48,034 nt of DNA, taken from contig CAYRLW010000024.1 in assembly GCA_964425215.1 (NCBI GenBank), positions 1 to 48,034 of the forward strand, in the 5' to 3' direction. A model generated the notes under the pieces. The model was not told where the DNA came from and did not search any database. It saw only the letters and a list, made by a program, of their open reading frames with translations. Shown piece after piece: positions 41,497 to 48,034 of this stretch; within the stretch, counting starts at the first letter, position 1, and each line of letters opens with the position of its first letter. Both the position numbers and the translations under genes were made by a program. Source of the DNA: CAYRLW01 sp964425215. Its GTDB lineage: Bacteria > Spirochaetota > Spirochaetia > Treponematales > Breznakiellaceae.

Positions 41497-42837
41497 GTGC
41501 CCTATATTCCTGTCACGGAAACCCAGCGGGAGGAAATGCTGGAACGCTTGGGTATCCATTCCACGGCGGAACTCTTTGAGGATATTCCGGAACAATTACG
41601 ATTTCCAAATCTTCCCATCGATGAGGGGAAAAGCGAACTGGAGGTCCTACGGGAACTGGGGACCCTGGCTAAACAGAACGCCACGGCCGACGATTTTCGC
41701 TGGTTCCTGGGAGCGGGGGTTTACGATCATTTTATCCCCCAAGCCGTGTCCTACCTGGCCAGCCGGGGGGAGTTCGTTACCGCCTACACCCCCTACCAGC
41801 CGGAAGTGAGTCAGGGAACCCTGCAGGCGGTGTTTGAATACCAGAGTATGATCGCCGAACTCACCGGGATGGACGTGGTAAACGCAAGCCACTACGATGG
41901 GGCCACCGCCCTGGCGGAAGCCGTCCTGATGGGCATCCGGGGAAACACGGACCGGGACCTGGTGCTTCTGCCGGCGTCCCTGCACCCGGAGTATAAGCAG
42001 GTCATCCGGACCTACCTGACCGCGTACCCCATACGGTTCCAGGAATACGAGGGCGCCCCTGCGGCGGCGATCCGCTCATCCAAGAGAAGTTCGGACCGGG
42101 AGGACCTGGCGGTCGTGGTGGCCTCGTACCCCGATTTCTTCGGCCAGATCCCCGACCTTTCGGGAGCCGCCCAGGGGGCCCACGACCGGGGGGCCCTCTT
42201 TATCGTTCACGCGGACCCCCTAATGCTGGGACTCCTCAAGAGCCCCGGGGAATGGGGTGCCGACGTGGTTACCGCGGAGGGCCAAAGCCTTGGAAACGAC
42301 ATGAACTATGGGGGGCCCTTTCTGGGGGTCATGGCCACCACCAACGCCCTGGTTCGACGGCTCCCCGGCCGCATCGTCGGAGAAGCCCGGGATACCGAGG
42401 GCCGCAGGGGGTACGTCCTGACTTTGGTAGCTCGGGAACAGCATATTCGCCGGGAAAAGGCGGTTTCCAACATCTGTTCCAACCAAGGGCTCGCGACCCT
42501 TCGCTCCTGCATCTACCTGGCATTGATGGGAAAACAGGGGCTCTGGTCCGCGGCGGAACTCTGCTGGCACCGGTCCCATTACGCGGCGAACCAATTGGCC
42601 GCCCTGCCCGGATGTTCCGTCCAACCGGGAACCTTTTTTAAAGAATTTGTCCTCCGGCTCCCCGGGGACGCGGAAGATCTGGCGCGGAGGCTCTACGACA
42701 AAAAAATCGTCCCCGGGCTTCCCCTTTCCCGCTATTTTAGCGATCGGAAGAACGAACTGCTAATCTGCGTTACCGAAAAGACGAGCCGCTCGGACATCGA
42801 CGAACTGGTTCGGGCCGTAGGGGAGGAAATTCGATGA
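41497..42837 (+). CDS. gcvPA: Glycine dehydrogenase (decarboxylating) subunit 1
   Basis: 446 aa, N-terminal half of the split P-protein, which with GcvPB decarboxylates glycine onto the lipoyl arm. Features: YIPVTETQREEMLERLGI at the start, FLGAGVYDHFIPQAV, TPYQPEVSQGTLQAVFEYQSMIAELTGMDVVNASHYDGATALAEA and a C-terminal FKEFVLRLPG. GTG at 41497 is the start: GGAGG lies 7 bases upstream, overlapping the gcvH stop; a longer frame is out of place. It overlaps gcvPB as ATGA. Confidence 0.96.
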   Translation: MPYIPVTETQREEMLERLGIHSTAELFEDIPEQLRFPNLPIDEGKSELEVLRELGTLAKQNATADDFRWFLGAGVYDHFIPQAVSYLASRGEFVTAYTPYQPEVSQGTLQAVFEYQSMIAELTGMDVVNASHYDGATALAEAVLMGIRGNTDRDLVLLPASLHPEYKQVIRTYLTAYPIRFQEYEGAPAAAIRSSKRSSDREDLAVVVASYPDFFGQIPDLSGAAQGAHDRGALFIVHADPLMLGLLKSPGEWGADVVTAEGQSLGNDMNYGGPFLGVMATTNALVRRLPGRIVGEARDTEGRRGYVLTLVAREQHIRREKAVSNICSNQGLATLRSCIYLALMGKQGLWSAAELCWHRSHYAANQLAALPGCSVQPGTFFKEFVLRLPGDAEDLARRLYDKKIVPGLPLSRYFSDRKNELLICVTEKTSRSDIDELVRAVGEEIR

Positions 42838-44285
42838 ATATTCAAGAAGTTCCACTGTTAAAAGACCAAAGCGTCAGCGGCCGTAGGGGTGTGGTACTGC
42901 CGAAGATCGACGTCCCCACCACGGATATCCCCTCGGATCTGATCCGGGAGGAACTAAAATTACCGGAGATGGACGAACTGTCGGTGGTGCGCCACTTTAC
43001 CCTCCTGTCCCAGCGCAATTTTTCTATCGACGGGCAGTTTTATCCCCTGGGGTCCTGTACCATGAAGTATAACCCCAAGATGAATGAAGAGGCGGCGGCC
43101 CTCTCTGGCTTCCGCCGGACCCACCCCCTGCTTCCCGAGTCGATGACCCAGGGAGCTATGGCACTGCTGTTTCACCTGCAGGAATCCCTGGGAAACCTGA
43201 CAGGGTTTAGGGCCGTCACCCTGCAACCCGCCGCCGGGGCCCAGGGGGAACTAACAGGGGTCCTGATGATCCGTTCTTACCACGTGGATCGGGGACAGAA
43301 GGAACGGCTTCGGATGCTCATACCCGACTCGGCCCACGGAACCAACCCTGCGTCCTGCACCATGGCGGGCCTGGTGGCCGAAACGATTCCCTCCAACGCC
43401 GAAGGGGGGGTGGATTTGGACGCCCTAAGGGCCGCGTGTACCGGAGAAAAGGCCAAAACCGTGGCGGGGTTGATGATTACGAACCCCAGTACCCTGGGGC
43501 TTTTTGAAAAAAACATCCAGGAAGTCGTTTCGATCGTCCATAACGCCGGAGGCCTGGTATACGGCGATGGAGCAAACATGAACGCTCTGGTGGGGATCGT
43601 AAAACCCGCCGATTTGGGCTTCGACGTACTCCATTTGAACCTGCACAAAACCTTTTCCACCCCCCACGGGGGCGGCGGACCCGGAGCGGGGGCGGTGGCG
43701 GTGAGTTCCGCCCTGGAACCCTTTTTACCGGGACCCGTGGCGGTACGCCGAGGGGATACCTTTACCTTTACGTGGCCTCAGAAGTCCATTGGAAAGGTAA
43801 AATCCTTCCACGGAAACTTTGGCGTCCTGGTCCGGGCCTACGCGTACATCCTTACGCTCGGCAGAGACGGCCTGCGGCGGGTCGCCGAATACGCGGTACT
43901 GAACGCCAACTACCTGCGGGCCCTGGTTTCGGAGGCCTACCCCGCGGTGTACGGACAAGGGCGATGGAACATGCACGAGTTCGTCGCCTCCCCCGATTTA
44001 GGCAATGGGGTTCATACGCTGGATATCGCCAAACGGCTTATCGATTACGGTTTCCATCCTCCCACAATCTACTTCCCCCTCATCGTCAAGGAAGCCCTGA
44101 TGGTGGAACCCACGGAAACCGAAAGCCCCGAGACCCTGCGGGCCTTCGCCGACGCCCTGTTAAAAATCGCCCAAGAAGCCCGCTCCAATCCGGAACTCCT
44201 TAAAATGGCCCCCTACCACACCCCCGTAGGCAGGCTAGACGAAACCGCTGCCGCGCGGAAACCCGTACTCTGCTATAAGGAGTAG
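42834..44285 (+). CDS. gcvPB: Glycine dehydrogenase (decarboxylating) subunit 2
   Basis: 483 aa PLP-dependent half of the P-protein. PLP Lys in VLHLNLHKTFSTPHGGGGPGAG; also YPLGSCTMKYNPKMNEE, PAAGAQGELTG, PDSAHGTNPASCTMAG and a C-terminal FPLIVKEALMVEPTETES. Full length. The L protein (lpd) is not in this operon and must be supplied from elsewhere. A strong hairpin follows 24 bases after the stop. Confidence 0.96.
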   Translation: MNIQEVPLLKDQSVSGRRGVVLPKIDVPTTDIPSDLIREELKLPEMDELSVVRHFTLLSQRNFSIDGQFYPLGSCTMKYNPKMNEEAAALSGFRRTHPLLPESMTQGAMALLFHLQESLGNLTGFRAVTLQPAAGAQGELTGVLMIRSYHVDRGQKERLRMLIPDSAHGTNPASCTMAGLVAETIPSNAEGGVDLDALRAACTGEKAKTVAGLMITNPSTLGLFEKNIQEVVSIVHNAGGLVYGDGANMNALVGIVKPADLGFDVLHLNLHKTFSTPHGGGGPGAGAVAVSSALEPFLPGPVAVRRGDTFTFTWPQKSIGKVKSFHGNFGVLVRAYAYILTLGRDGLRRVAEYAVLNANYLRALVSEAYPAVYGQGRWNMHEFVASPDLGNGVHTLDIAKRLIDYGFHPPTIYFPLIVKEALMVEPTETESPETLRAFADALLKIAQEARSNPELLKMAPYHTPVGRLDETAAARKPVLCYKE

Positions 44286-44309
44286 GAGCGCATCGGACCG
44301 AAAGCTGAT

Positions 44310-44351
44310 GGATTTTAACAATCTCCGGGATTCCTGGGGTTGTTAAAATCC
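44310..44351 (+). terminator. Hairpin at the end of the gcv operon
   Basis: Arms GGATTTTAACAA (44310-44321) and TTGTTAAAATCC (44340-44351) are perfect 12-mers around an 18-base G/C-richer loop. It begins 24 bases after gcvPB. T-rich bases follow only loosely. Confidence 0.65.
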
Positions 44352-44361
44352 GTTTATATCA

Positions 44362-44699
44362 ATAGTGTCACGAAGATTAGGGAAAGTTTCCTCTGAGGTT
44401 CAGCGCGACCCATCATGCTAAAGCAAACTTTGGCAGATACCCGTAGGTAAGAGAACCGGCTAAGGTATCGTAGACCGCTTTCATCCAAGCCTTTTAATCG
44501 GTGATATTTACATGCAGGCAGGAAAGGAACGCCCGTTCCTGAAACAGGGTTTCCCGCATCCGTTTGATGAGGGACCTGGGGCTTCCCGCTACCTCCCCAT
44601 GGGTTGAATAGGGTAGCATAAAGAGATGATCTCTATACGGGTTGCCCCCCCTTTTTGCTTTAATCTTTTTTACTTTTTCCCTAATCTTCGTGACACTAT
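44362..44699. mobile_element. 338-bp MITE-like element, internally deleted IS
   Basis: Terminal inverted repeats of at least 24 bases are perfect, starting ATAGTGTCACGAAGATTAGG at both tips (44362 inward and 44699 inward on the minus strand). The left 127 bases match the element end at 15309-15435. On the minus strand the left part keeps a transposase-like C-terminal end (KAVYDTLAGSLTYGYLPKF then stop), and the right part has a short frame ending FQERAFLSCLHVNITD. No full transposase remains. No flanking direct repeat is evident. Together with the hairpin on the left and the sugar-operon promoter on the right, this accounts for the 548-base gap between genes. Confidence 0.8.
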
Positions 44700-44750
44700 A
44701 CGGAACATTCAATCGATGTATCCATGGAATAATATGACGAATTCGCGTTA

Positions 44751-44764
44751 TGAAAACGATTTTC
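44751..44764 (+). promoter_or_regulatory. LacI/CcpA-type operator candidate
   Basis: TGAAAACGATTTTC is an imperfect palindrome around a central CG, the style bound by LacI-family repressors. It ends on the base before the -35 of the sugar ABC operon, so a bound protein would affect polymerase. No lacI-type gene is in the window. Confidence 0.5.
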
Positions 44765-44794
44765 TTGACAATTCCAAAAACCTGATCATATAAT
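44765..44794 (+). promoter_or_regulatory. Consensus promoter of the sugar ABC operon
   Basis: TTGACA (44765-44770), 18-base spacer, TATAAT (44789-44794): both hexamers are perfect matches. The leader of about 33 bases ends with AGGAGG. Confidence 0.85.
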
Positions 44795-44834
44795 CATAGT
44801 AACGGGTAAATTAAACCCTAGGAGGTACATGAGT

Positions 44835-45752
44835 ATGAAGAAAATCTTTTCCCTGATTGTAGTAGCGTCGCTACTGGTTCCCCTCGGTGTGTTTGCGTCC
44901 GGCCAAAAACAGGCTGACGCAAACAAAGAAATCGTTATCGGGATGACGGTCCCGGGACTTCAGTTCCCCTTCTTCGTCACCATGAAAAACGATGCGGAAG
45001 CGGCGGCGGCCAAACTGGGCGTTAAAATTGTTTTTAACGACGCGGAAAACCAATCTTCCAAACAGATGACCGCGGTGGAAAACTTCGTCGCCCAGGGCGT
45101 TAAGGGCATCCTCATCTCCCCCATGACCACCGACTCGCTGGTTCCTGCCATCGAAGCGGCCGTAAAAGCGGGAATCCCCGTGGCGACGGTGGACCGGAAG
45201 GCCAACACCGACGCGGTTTTGGTGCACGTGGGCGCGGATAACGTGGAAGGCGGACGGGCGGCGGCTCGGTATATCATCGAAAAATTGGGCAACAAGGGTA
45301 CGGTCATTGAACTGGAAGGGACCCCCGGGGCTTCCGCCGCGGTGGACCGGAAAAAGGGCTTTGACGAGGTTATGAACGCCTCCAACGTCAAAATCCTCGT
45401 AAGCCAAGAAGCGGACTTCTCCCGCTCCAAGGGACAAAATGTCATGGAGAACCTGATCCAGGCGTACCCCAAGTTTGACGCGGTCTTCGGAGCCAACGAC
45501 GAAATGATCATCGGCGCTATCGAAGCCATGTCCGCCGCGGGAATTGACCCCAAGAAAATCGTCACCTGCGGATTTGACGCCACCCCGGACGCCTTTGCCT
45601 ATATGAAAGAAGGCAAACTGGGCGCCACCATCGACCAATTCCCCGGACAACAAGCGGGCACGGCCCTGCAGATCCTGGTGGACAAAATTAAAAACAACAA
45701 GGACCCGGCTCAAAAGGTTATGTATATCAATCCGAAACCGGTGACCCAATAG
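44835..45752 (+). CDS. Ribose-type sugar ABC transporter substrate-binding protein
   Basis: 305 aa periplasmic-binding protein of the RbsB/Peripla_BP_4 group. Signal peptide KKIFSLIVVASLLVPLGVFA with likely cleavage before SGQK. The mature part begins KEIVIGMTVPGLQFPFFVTMKND and has VPVATVDRKANTDAVLVHVGADN, GTPGASAAVDRKKGF and FGANDEMIIGAIEAM, all typical of ribose/galactose/inositol binders. The exact sugar cannot be told. ATG at 44835 is chosen over 44829 because AGGAGG lies 9 bases upstream instead of 3. Two hairpins follow it, before the ATPase gene. Confidence 0.92.
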   Translation: MKKIFSLIVVASLLVPLGVFASGQKQADANKEIVIGMTVPGLQFPFFVTMKNDAEAAAAKLGVKIVFNDAENQSSKQMTAVENFVAQGVKGILISPMTTDSLVPAIEAAVKAGIPVATVDRKANTDAVLVHVGADNVEGGRAAARYIIEKLGNKGTVIELEGTPGASAAVDRKKGFDEVMNASNVKILVSQEADFSRSKGQNVMENLIQAYPKFDAVFGANDEMIIGAIEAMSAAGIDPKKIVTCGFDATPDAFAYMKEGKLGATIDQFPGQQAGTALQILVDKIKNNKDPAQKVMYINPKPVTQ

Positions 45753-45789
45753 GGTACCGATCCCCTCGCGGAGAGTTTAGCCGGTCGGA

Positions 45790-45825
45790 TTCTAAAAACG
45801 GGACCTGGAACTCCGGTTTTTAGAA
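45790..45825 (+). terminator. First hairpin after the binding-protein gene
   Basis: TTCTAAAAAC (45790-45799) and GTTTTTAGAA (45816-45825), a perfect 10-bp stem 38 bases past the stop codon. It may protect the binding-protein message or terminate part of transcription. Confidence 0.5.
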
Positions 45826-45840
45826 GCGTTATTTGACGGG

Positions 45841-45893
45841 ACTGGGGGCGGGAATGTTCCTTTTGGGAACTACCGGCCCCCAGTATTCTTTTA
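45841..45893 (+). terminator. Second hairpin, intrinsic-terminator-like
   Basis: ACTGGGGGC (45841-45849) pairs with GCCCCCAGT (45876-45884), with an inner GTTCC/GGAAC stem, followed by ATTCTTTTA. It is the best candidate for partial termination between the binding protein and the ATPase. Confidence 0.65.
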
Positions 45894-45909
45894 TAGGGTA
45901 TAAGGAGTT

Positions 45910-45937
45910 TTGCAAAGCACATAAAACTTTGTAAAAT
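45910..45937 (+). promoter_or_regulatory. Possible internal promoter before the ATPase gene
   Basis: TTGCAA (45910-45915), 16-base spacer, TAAAAT (45932-45937), 30 bases before the ATPase start. Confidence 0.35.
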
Positions 45938-45966
45938 ATTTCCTTGCAAAGAAATAGGGAACCACC

Positions 45967-47496
45967 ATGACCACAGTGCTTCGCATGAGTTCCATCACCA
46001 AATCCTTTCCCGGAGTTCGGGCGCTTAAAAATGTGGACTTTGACCTTCGACAAGGGGAGGTCCACGCGCTGGTCGGAGAAAACGGGGCGGGAAAATCGAC
46101 CCTGATGAAGATCCTTTCGGGGATGTACCAGGCCGACGAAGGGGAAATATTCCTAAAGGATAAACGAATAATCCCCAACGGGCCAAAATCCATGATCGAC
46201 GCGGGGGTCAGCGTCATATATCAGGAACTCAACCTGGTGCCCTACCTTTCAATCGCGGAAAATATCTATTTAGGCCGGGAACCCCTGCGGAAAAATCGAC
46301 TTATCGATTGGCATACCCTGCATCAAAACGTTCGGGACCTCTTAAAACCCTTCAACATCGACCTGGATCCCAAAGCCCCGGTCCATACCATTGGCCCCGC
46401 GTATCAACAGCTGGTAGAAATCGCCAAGGCCCTATCCTTACATTCGGATATTTTAGTCATGGACGAACCCACGGCCCCCCTGACGGGAAAGGAAGTGGAT
46501 CATCTTTTCGAACTCATCCAGGACCTTAAATCGAAAAACGTTTCCATAATTTATATTTCCCACCGGCTGGAAGAAATACAACAAATCGCCGATCGGGTAA
46601 CCGTCCTCCGGGACGGAGAACGGATCATTACGGACGATCTTTCGGCCCTATCCATCGACGACATCGTCCGCCACATGGTGGGTAGAAAGCTCACCGAACA
46701 CTACCCTAAACAGGAACGGACCATAGGCAAGGAAATCCTGCGGGTAGAGGGGCTCTCCAAAAAGGGAATCTGCGAAAACGTTTCCTTTTCCCTGCGGGAA
46801 GGGGAAATCCTAGGTCTCGCTGGGCTTGTAGGCGCGGGACGAACCGAAATTATGCAACTTCTCTACGGATACCGCAAAAAAGACTCGGGCCGCGTATTCT
46901 TGAATGGAAAAGAAATCACCATCCGATCCACCAGGGATGCGGTTCGGCAGGGCATAGGCCTGATACCGGAGGAACGAAAAAAGCAGGGCCTCGTGCTGGG
47001 TCTTTCGGTATTGGACAATTCGGCCCTAACCATCCTGGACCTTCATTCCGTGTTCGGTCTTTTAAAAGAAAAAAACATTACCCAGATGGTAGCTTCCATG
47101 TCCGAACACATCGGCGTAAAAACCCCGTCGCTCCGACAGACCGTTCGGAACCTTTCCGGGGGGAACCAACAAAAGGTTGTCCTTTCCAAATGGTTTATCC
47201 GCAATTGCAAAATTTACATTTTCGACGAGCCCACCCGGGGAATCGATGTGGGCGCCAAGGTAGAAATATATAAACTTATGCAGACCCTGGCCGCCAAGGG
47301 AGCGGGGGTCATCATGATATCCTCGGACCTTCCGGAGGTCATGAACCTGAGCGACCGAATCCTGGCCATTTATAACGGCCGGATAGTGAAGGAATTTAAG
47401 GGCGGCACCACCAGCGACGAGGAAGTCATAGCCTACGCCCTGGGCCTGCGAGAAGATTCGACCACCGAAAACAACCTGGAGGGAGGACGAGCATGA
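45967..47496 (+). CDS. Sugar ABC transporter ATPase with two nucleotide-binding domains (RbsA/MglA type)
   Basis: 509 aa tandem ATPase. Domain 1 (about 1-235): Walker A GENGAGKST, Walker B ILVMDEPTAPLTGKE, with the signature degenerate (GPAYQQLVEIAKAL). Domain 2 (about 250-495): Walker A-like GLVGAGRTE, signature LSGGNQQKVVLSKW, Walker B YIFDEPTRGIDVGAK. The asymmetry is normal for carbohydrate uptake-2 importers. It energises the permease whose gene overlaps by 4 bases (ATGA). The ribosome-binding site is weak (AGGGA). Confidence 0.95.
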   Translation: MTTVLRMSSITKSFPGVRALKNVDFDLRQGEVHALVGENGAGKSTLMKILSGMYQADEGEIFLKDKRIIPNGPKSMIDAGVSVIYQELNLVPYLSIAENIYLGREPLRKNRLIDWHTLHQNVRDLLKPFNIDLDPKAPVHTIGPAYQQLVEIAKALSLHSDILVMDEPTAPLTGKEVDHLFELIQDLKSKNVSIIYISHRLEEIQQIADRVTVLRDGERIITDDLSALSIDDIVRHMVGRKLTEHYPKQERTIGKEILRVEGLSKKGICENVSFSLREGEILGLAGLVGAGRTEIMQLLYGYRKKDSGRVFLNGKEITIRSTRDAVRQGIGLIPEERKKQGLVLGLSVLDNSALTILDLHSVFGLLKEKNITQMVASMSEHIGVKTPSLRQTVRNLSGGNQQKVVLSKWFIRNCKIYIFDEPTRGIDVGAKVEIYKLMQTLAAKGAGVIMISSDLPEVMNLSDRILAIYNGRIVKEFKGGTTSDEEVIAYALGLREDSTTENNLEGGRA

Positions 47497-48034
47497 AATT
47501 GGATATTAAATACCTTCTTAAACATTACAGCATCATTTTTGCCTTTGTGTTGATCTGCGTACTCCTGGCGGCCCTTTCCCCCGCGTTTTTAAAAATCACC
47601 AACATTATGAACGTCATCCGCCAGACCTCCATCTACGGGATCATGGCTGTAGGGATGACCTTTATCATCCTTACCGGCGGCATCGACCTATCGGTGGGTT
47701 CCATCCTGGCCCTCTCGGGCATAGTTTTGGCGGGGTCCATTAAAAGCGGCATGCCCCTGGAATTGGTCATCCCCCTAACCCTGCTCATCGGCACCGTCAC
47801 AGGACTGGTCAACGGCATCGTGATTACCGCCGGCAAAATAACCCCCTTCGTGGCTACCCTGGGAATGATGAGCGTCGCCCGGGGTCTTACCCTTATCTAC
47901 AGCAAGGGCTATCCCATTTCAGGTTTCGACCCTTCGTTCCGCTTTATCGGCGGCGGAGATATCCTAGGGCTTCCCCTGCCCATCATTTTCTTTTTCATCA
48001 CCGTCCTGGTAGCCTGGGTAATCCTGAACCACAC
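47493..48034 (+). CDS. Sugar ABC transporter permease (RbsC type), cut by the window end
   Basis: The first 180 codons are present. MKLDIKYLLKHYSIIFAFVL leads into a first helix, then TNIMNVIRQTSIYGIMAVGMTFIILTGGIDLSVGSILALSG, the hallmark of RbsC/BPD_transp_2 permeases, and later VNGIVITAGKITPFVATLGMMSVARGLTLI. At least four to five membrane helices are visible. GGGAGG precedes the ATG, which overlaps the ATPase stop codon. It completes a binding protein-ATPase-permease importer. Confidence 0.93.
   Translation, partial: MKLDIKYLLKHYSIIFAFVLICVLLAALSPAFLKITNIMNVIRQTSIYGIMAVGMTFIILTGGIDLSVGSILALSGIVLAGSIKSGMPLELVIPLTLLIGTVTGLVNGIVITAGKITPFVATLGMMSVARGLTLIYSKGYPISGFDPSFRFIGGGDILGLPLPIIFFFITVLVAWVILNH

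Noticed and set aside
44494..44712. 72-codon open frame inside the MITE as a real gene
   Set aside because: It crosses the terminal repeat, has no ribosome site and no known domain; more likely debris of the parent transposon.
1..48034. CRISPR arrays, prophage, tRNA or rRNA genes
   Set aside because: No spaced direct repeats, no phage structural or integrase genes, and no cloverleaf with a T-loop GTTCRA was seen on either strand.

Overview
The window is about 48 kb of GC-rich, gene-dense bacterial chromosome. It has two scars of mobile elements and no phage, CRISPR array, rRNA or recognisable tRNA. I infer a spirochaete, probably a Treponema-like host-associated or anaerobic lineage. The reasons are the gene mix: split glycine cleavage P-protein (gcvPA/gcvPB), a fused aroD-aroE, a membrane PASTA protein next to fmt/def, a DUF362 ferredoxin-like protein, PilZ and PAS-SpoIIE signalling proteins, and a ribose-type ABC importer whose binding protein has a short 'VFASGQK' signal-peptide end. 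This assignment is an inference from gene content, not a database result.

Layout. 1-814: a short-chain dehydrogenase whose 5' end is out of frame. 818-4371: a minus-strand operon with a well-formed promoter and a fluoride (crcB-type) riboswitch, followed by a NifU-like protein, a GGGtGRT protein, the CrcB/FluC fluoride channel and a DUF190-CBS protein. 4400-10595: a CHASE4-like histidine kinase, a UroD-family methyltransferase-like protein with a leaderless-type promoter, a PHP phosphoesterase, a PfkB sugar kinase and a lipoprotein family-3 glycoside hydrolase. 10706-15077: a CcdA/DsbD-like protein, a GNAT and a PilZ protein, a DUF1456 protein, and a DUF1007 + NicO metal-transport pair. 15189-15860: a decapitated ABC transporter gene interrupted by a mobile element, plus an IS3 remnant. 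15928-23562: a MacA-MacB-TolC type exporter co-directional with a sensor kinase and an NtrC-family regulator, behind a near-consensus sigma-54 promoter. 23646-27815: an RsmI-like methylase, chorismate synthase and an acyl-CoA synthetase, bracketed by two copies of a hairpin-rich dispersed repeat.

27910-38711: an XRE-cupin regulator, a DUF6062 protein, rpiA, a PAS-SpoIIE phosphatase, aroDE, an exported protein, a long-chain acyl-CoA ligase, a NadD-like nucleotidyltransferase, a PASTA protein, fmt and def. 38776-44285: a DUF362/4Fe-4S protein and the gcvT-H-PA-PB operon. 44362-44699: a 338-bp MITE-like element with perfect 24-bp terminal inverted repeats, whose end is the same as the element that broke the ABC transporter gene. 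44751-48034: a sugar ABC operon (binding protein, double ATPase, permease cut by the window end) with a LacI-type operator touching a consensus promoter.

The strongest observations are: (i) a fluoride riboswitch with an intact pseudoknot that puts the uncharacterised NifU-like/GGGtGRT pair under apparent fluoride control; (ii) a sigma-54 promoter in front of the exporter operon that also encodes its likely activator; and (iii) a recurring TTGnnn-N17-TAnnnT-N6/7-ATG layout, without a Shine-Dalgarno sequence, suggesting that leaderless transcripts are common in this genome.
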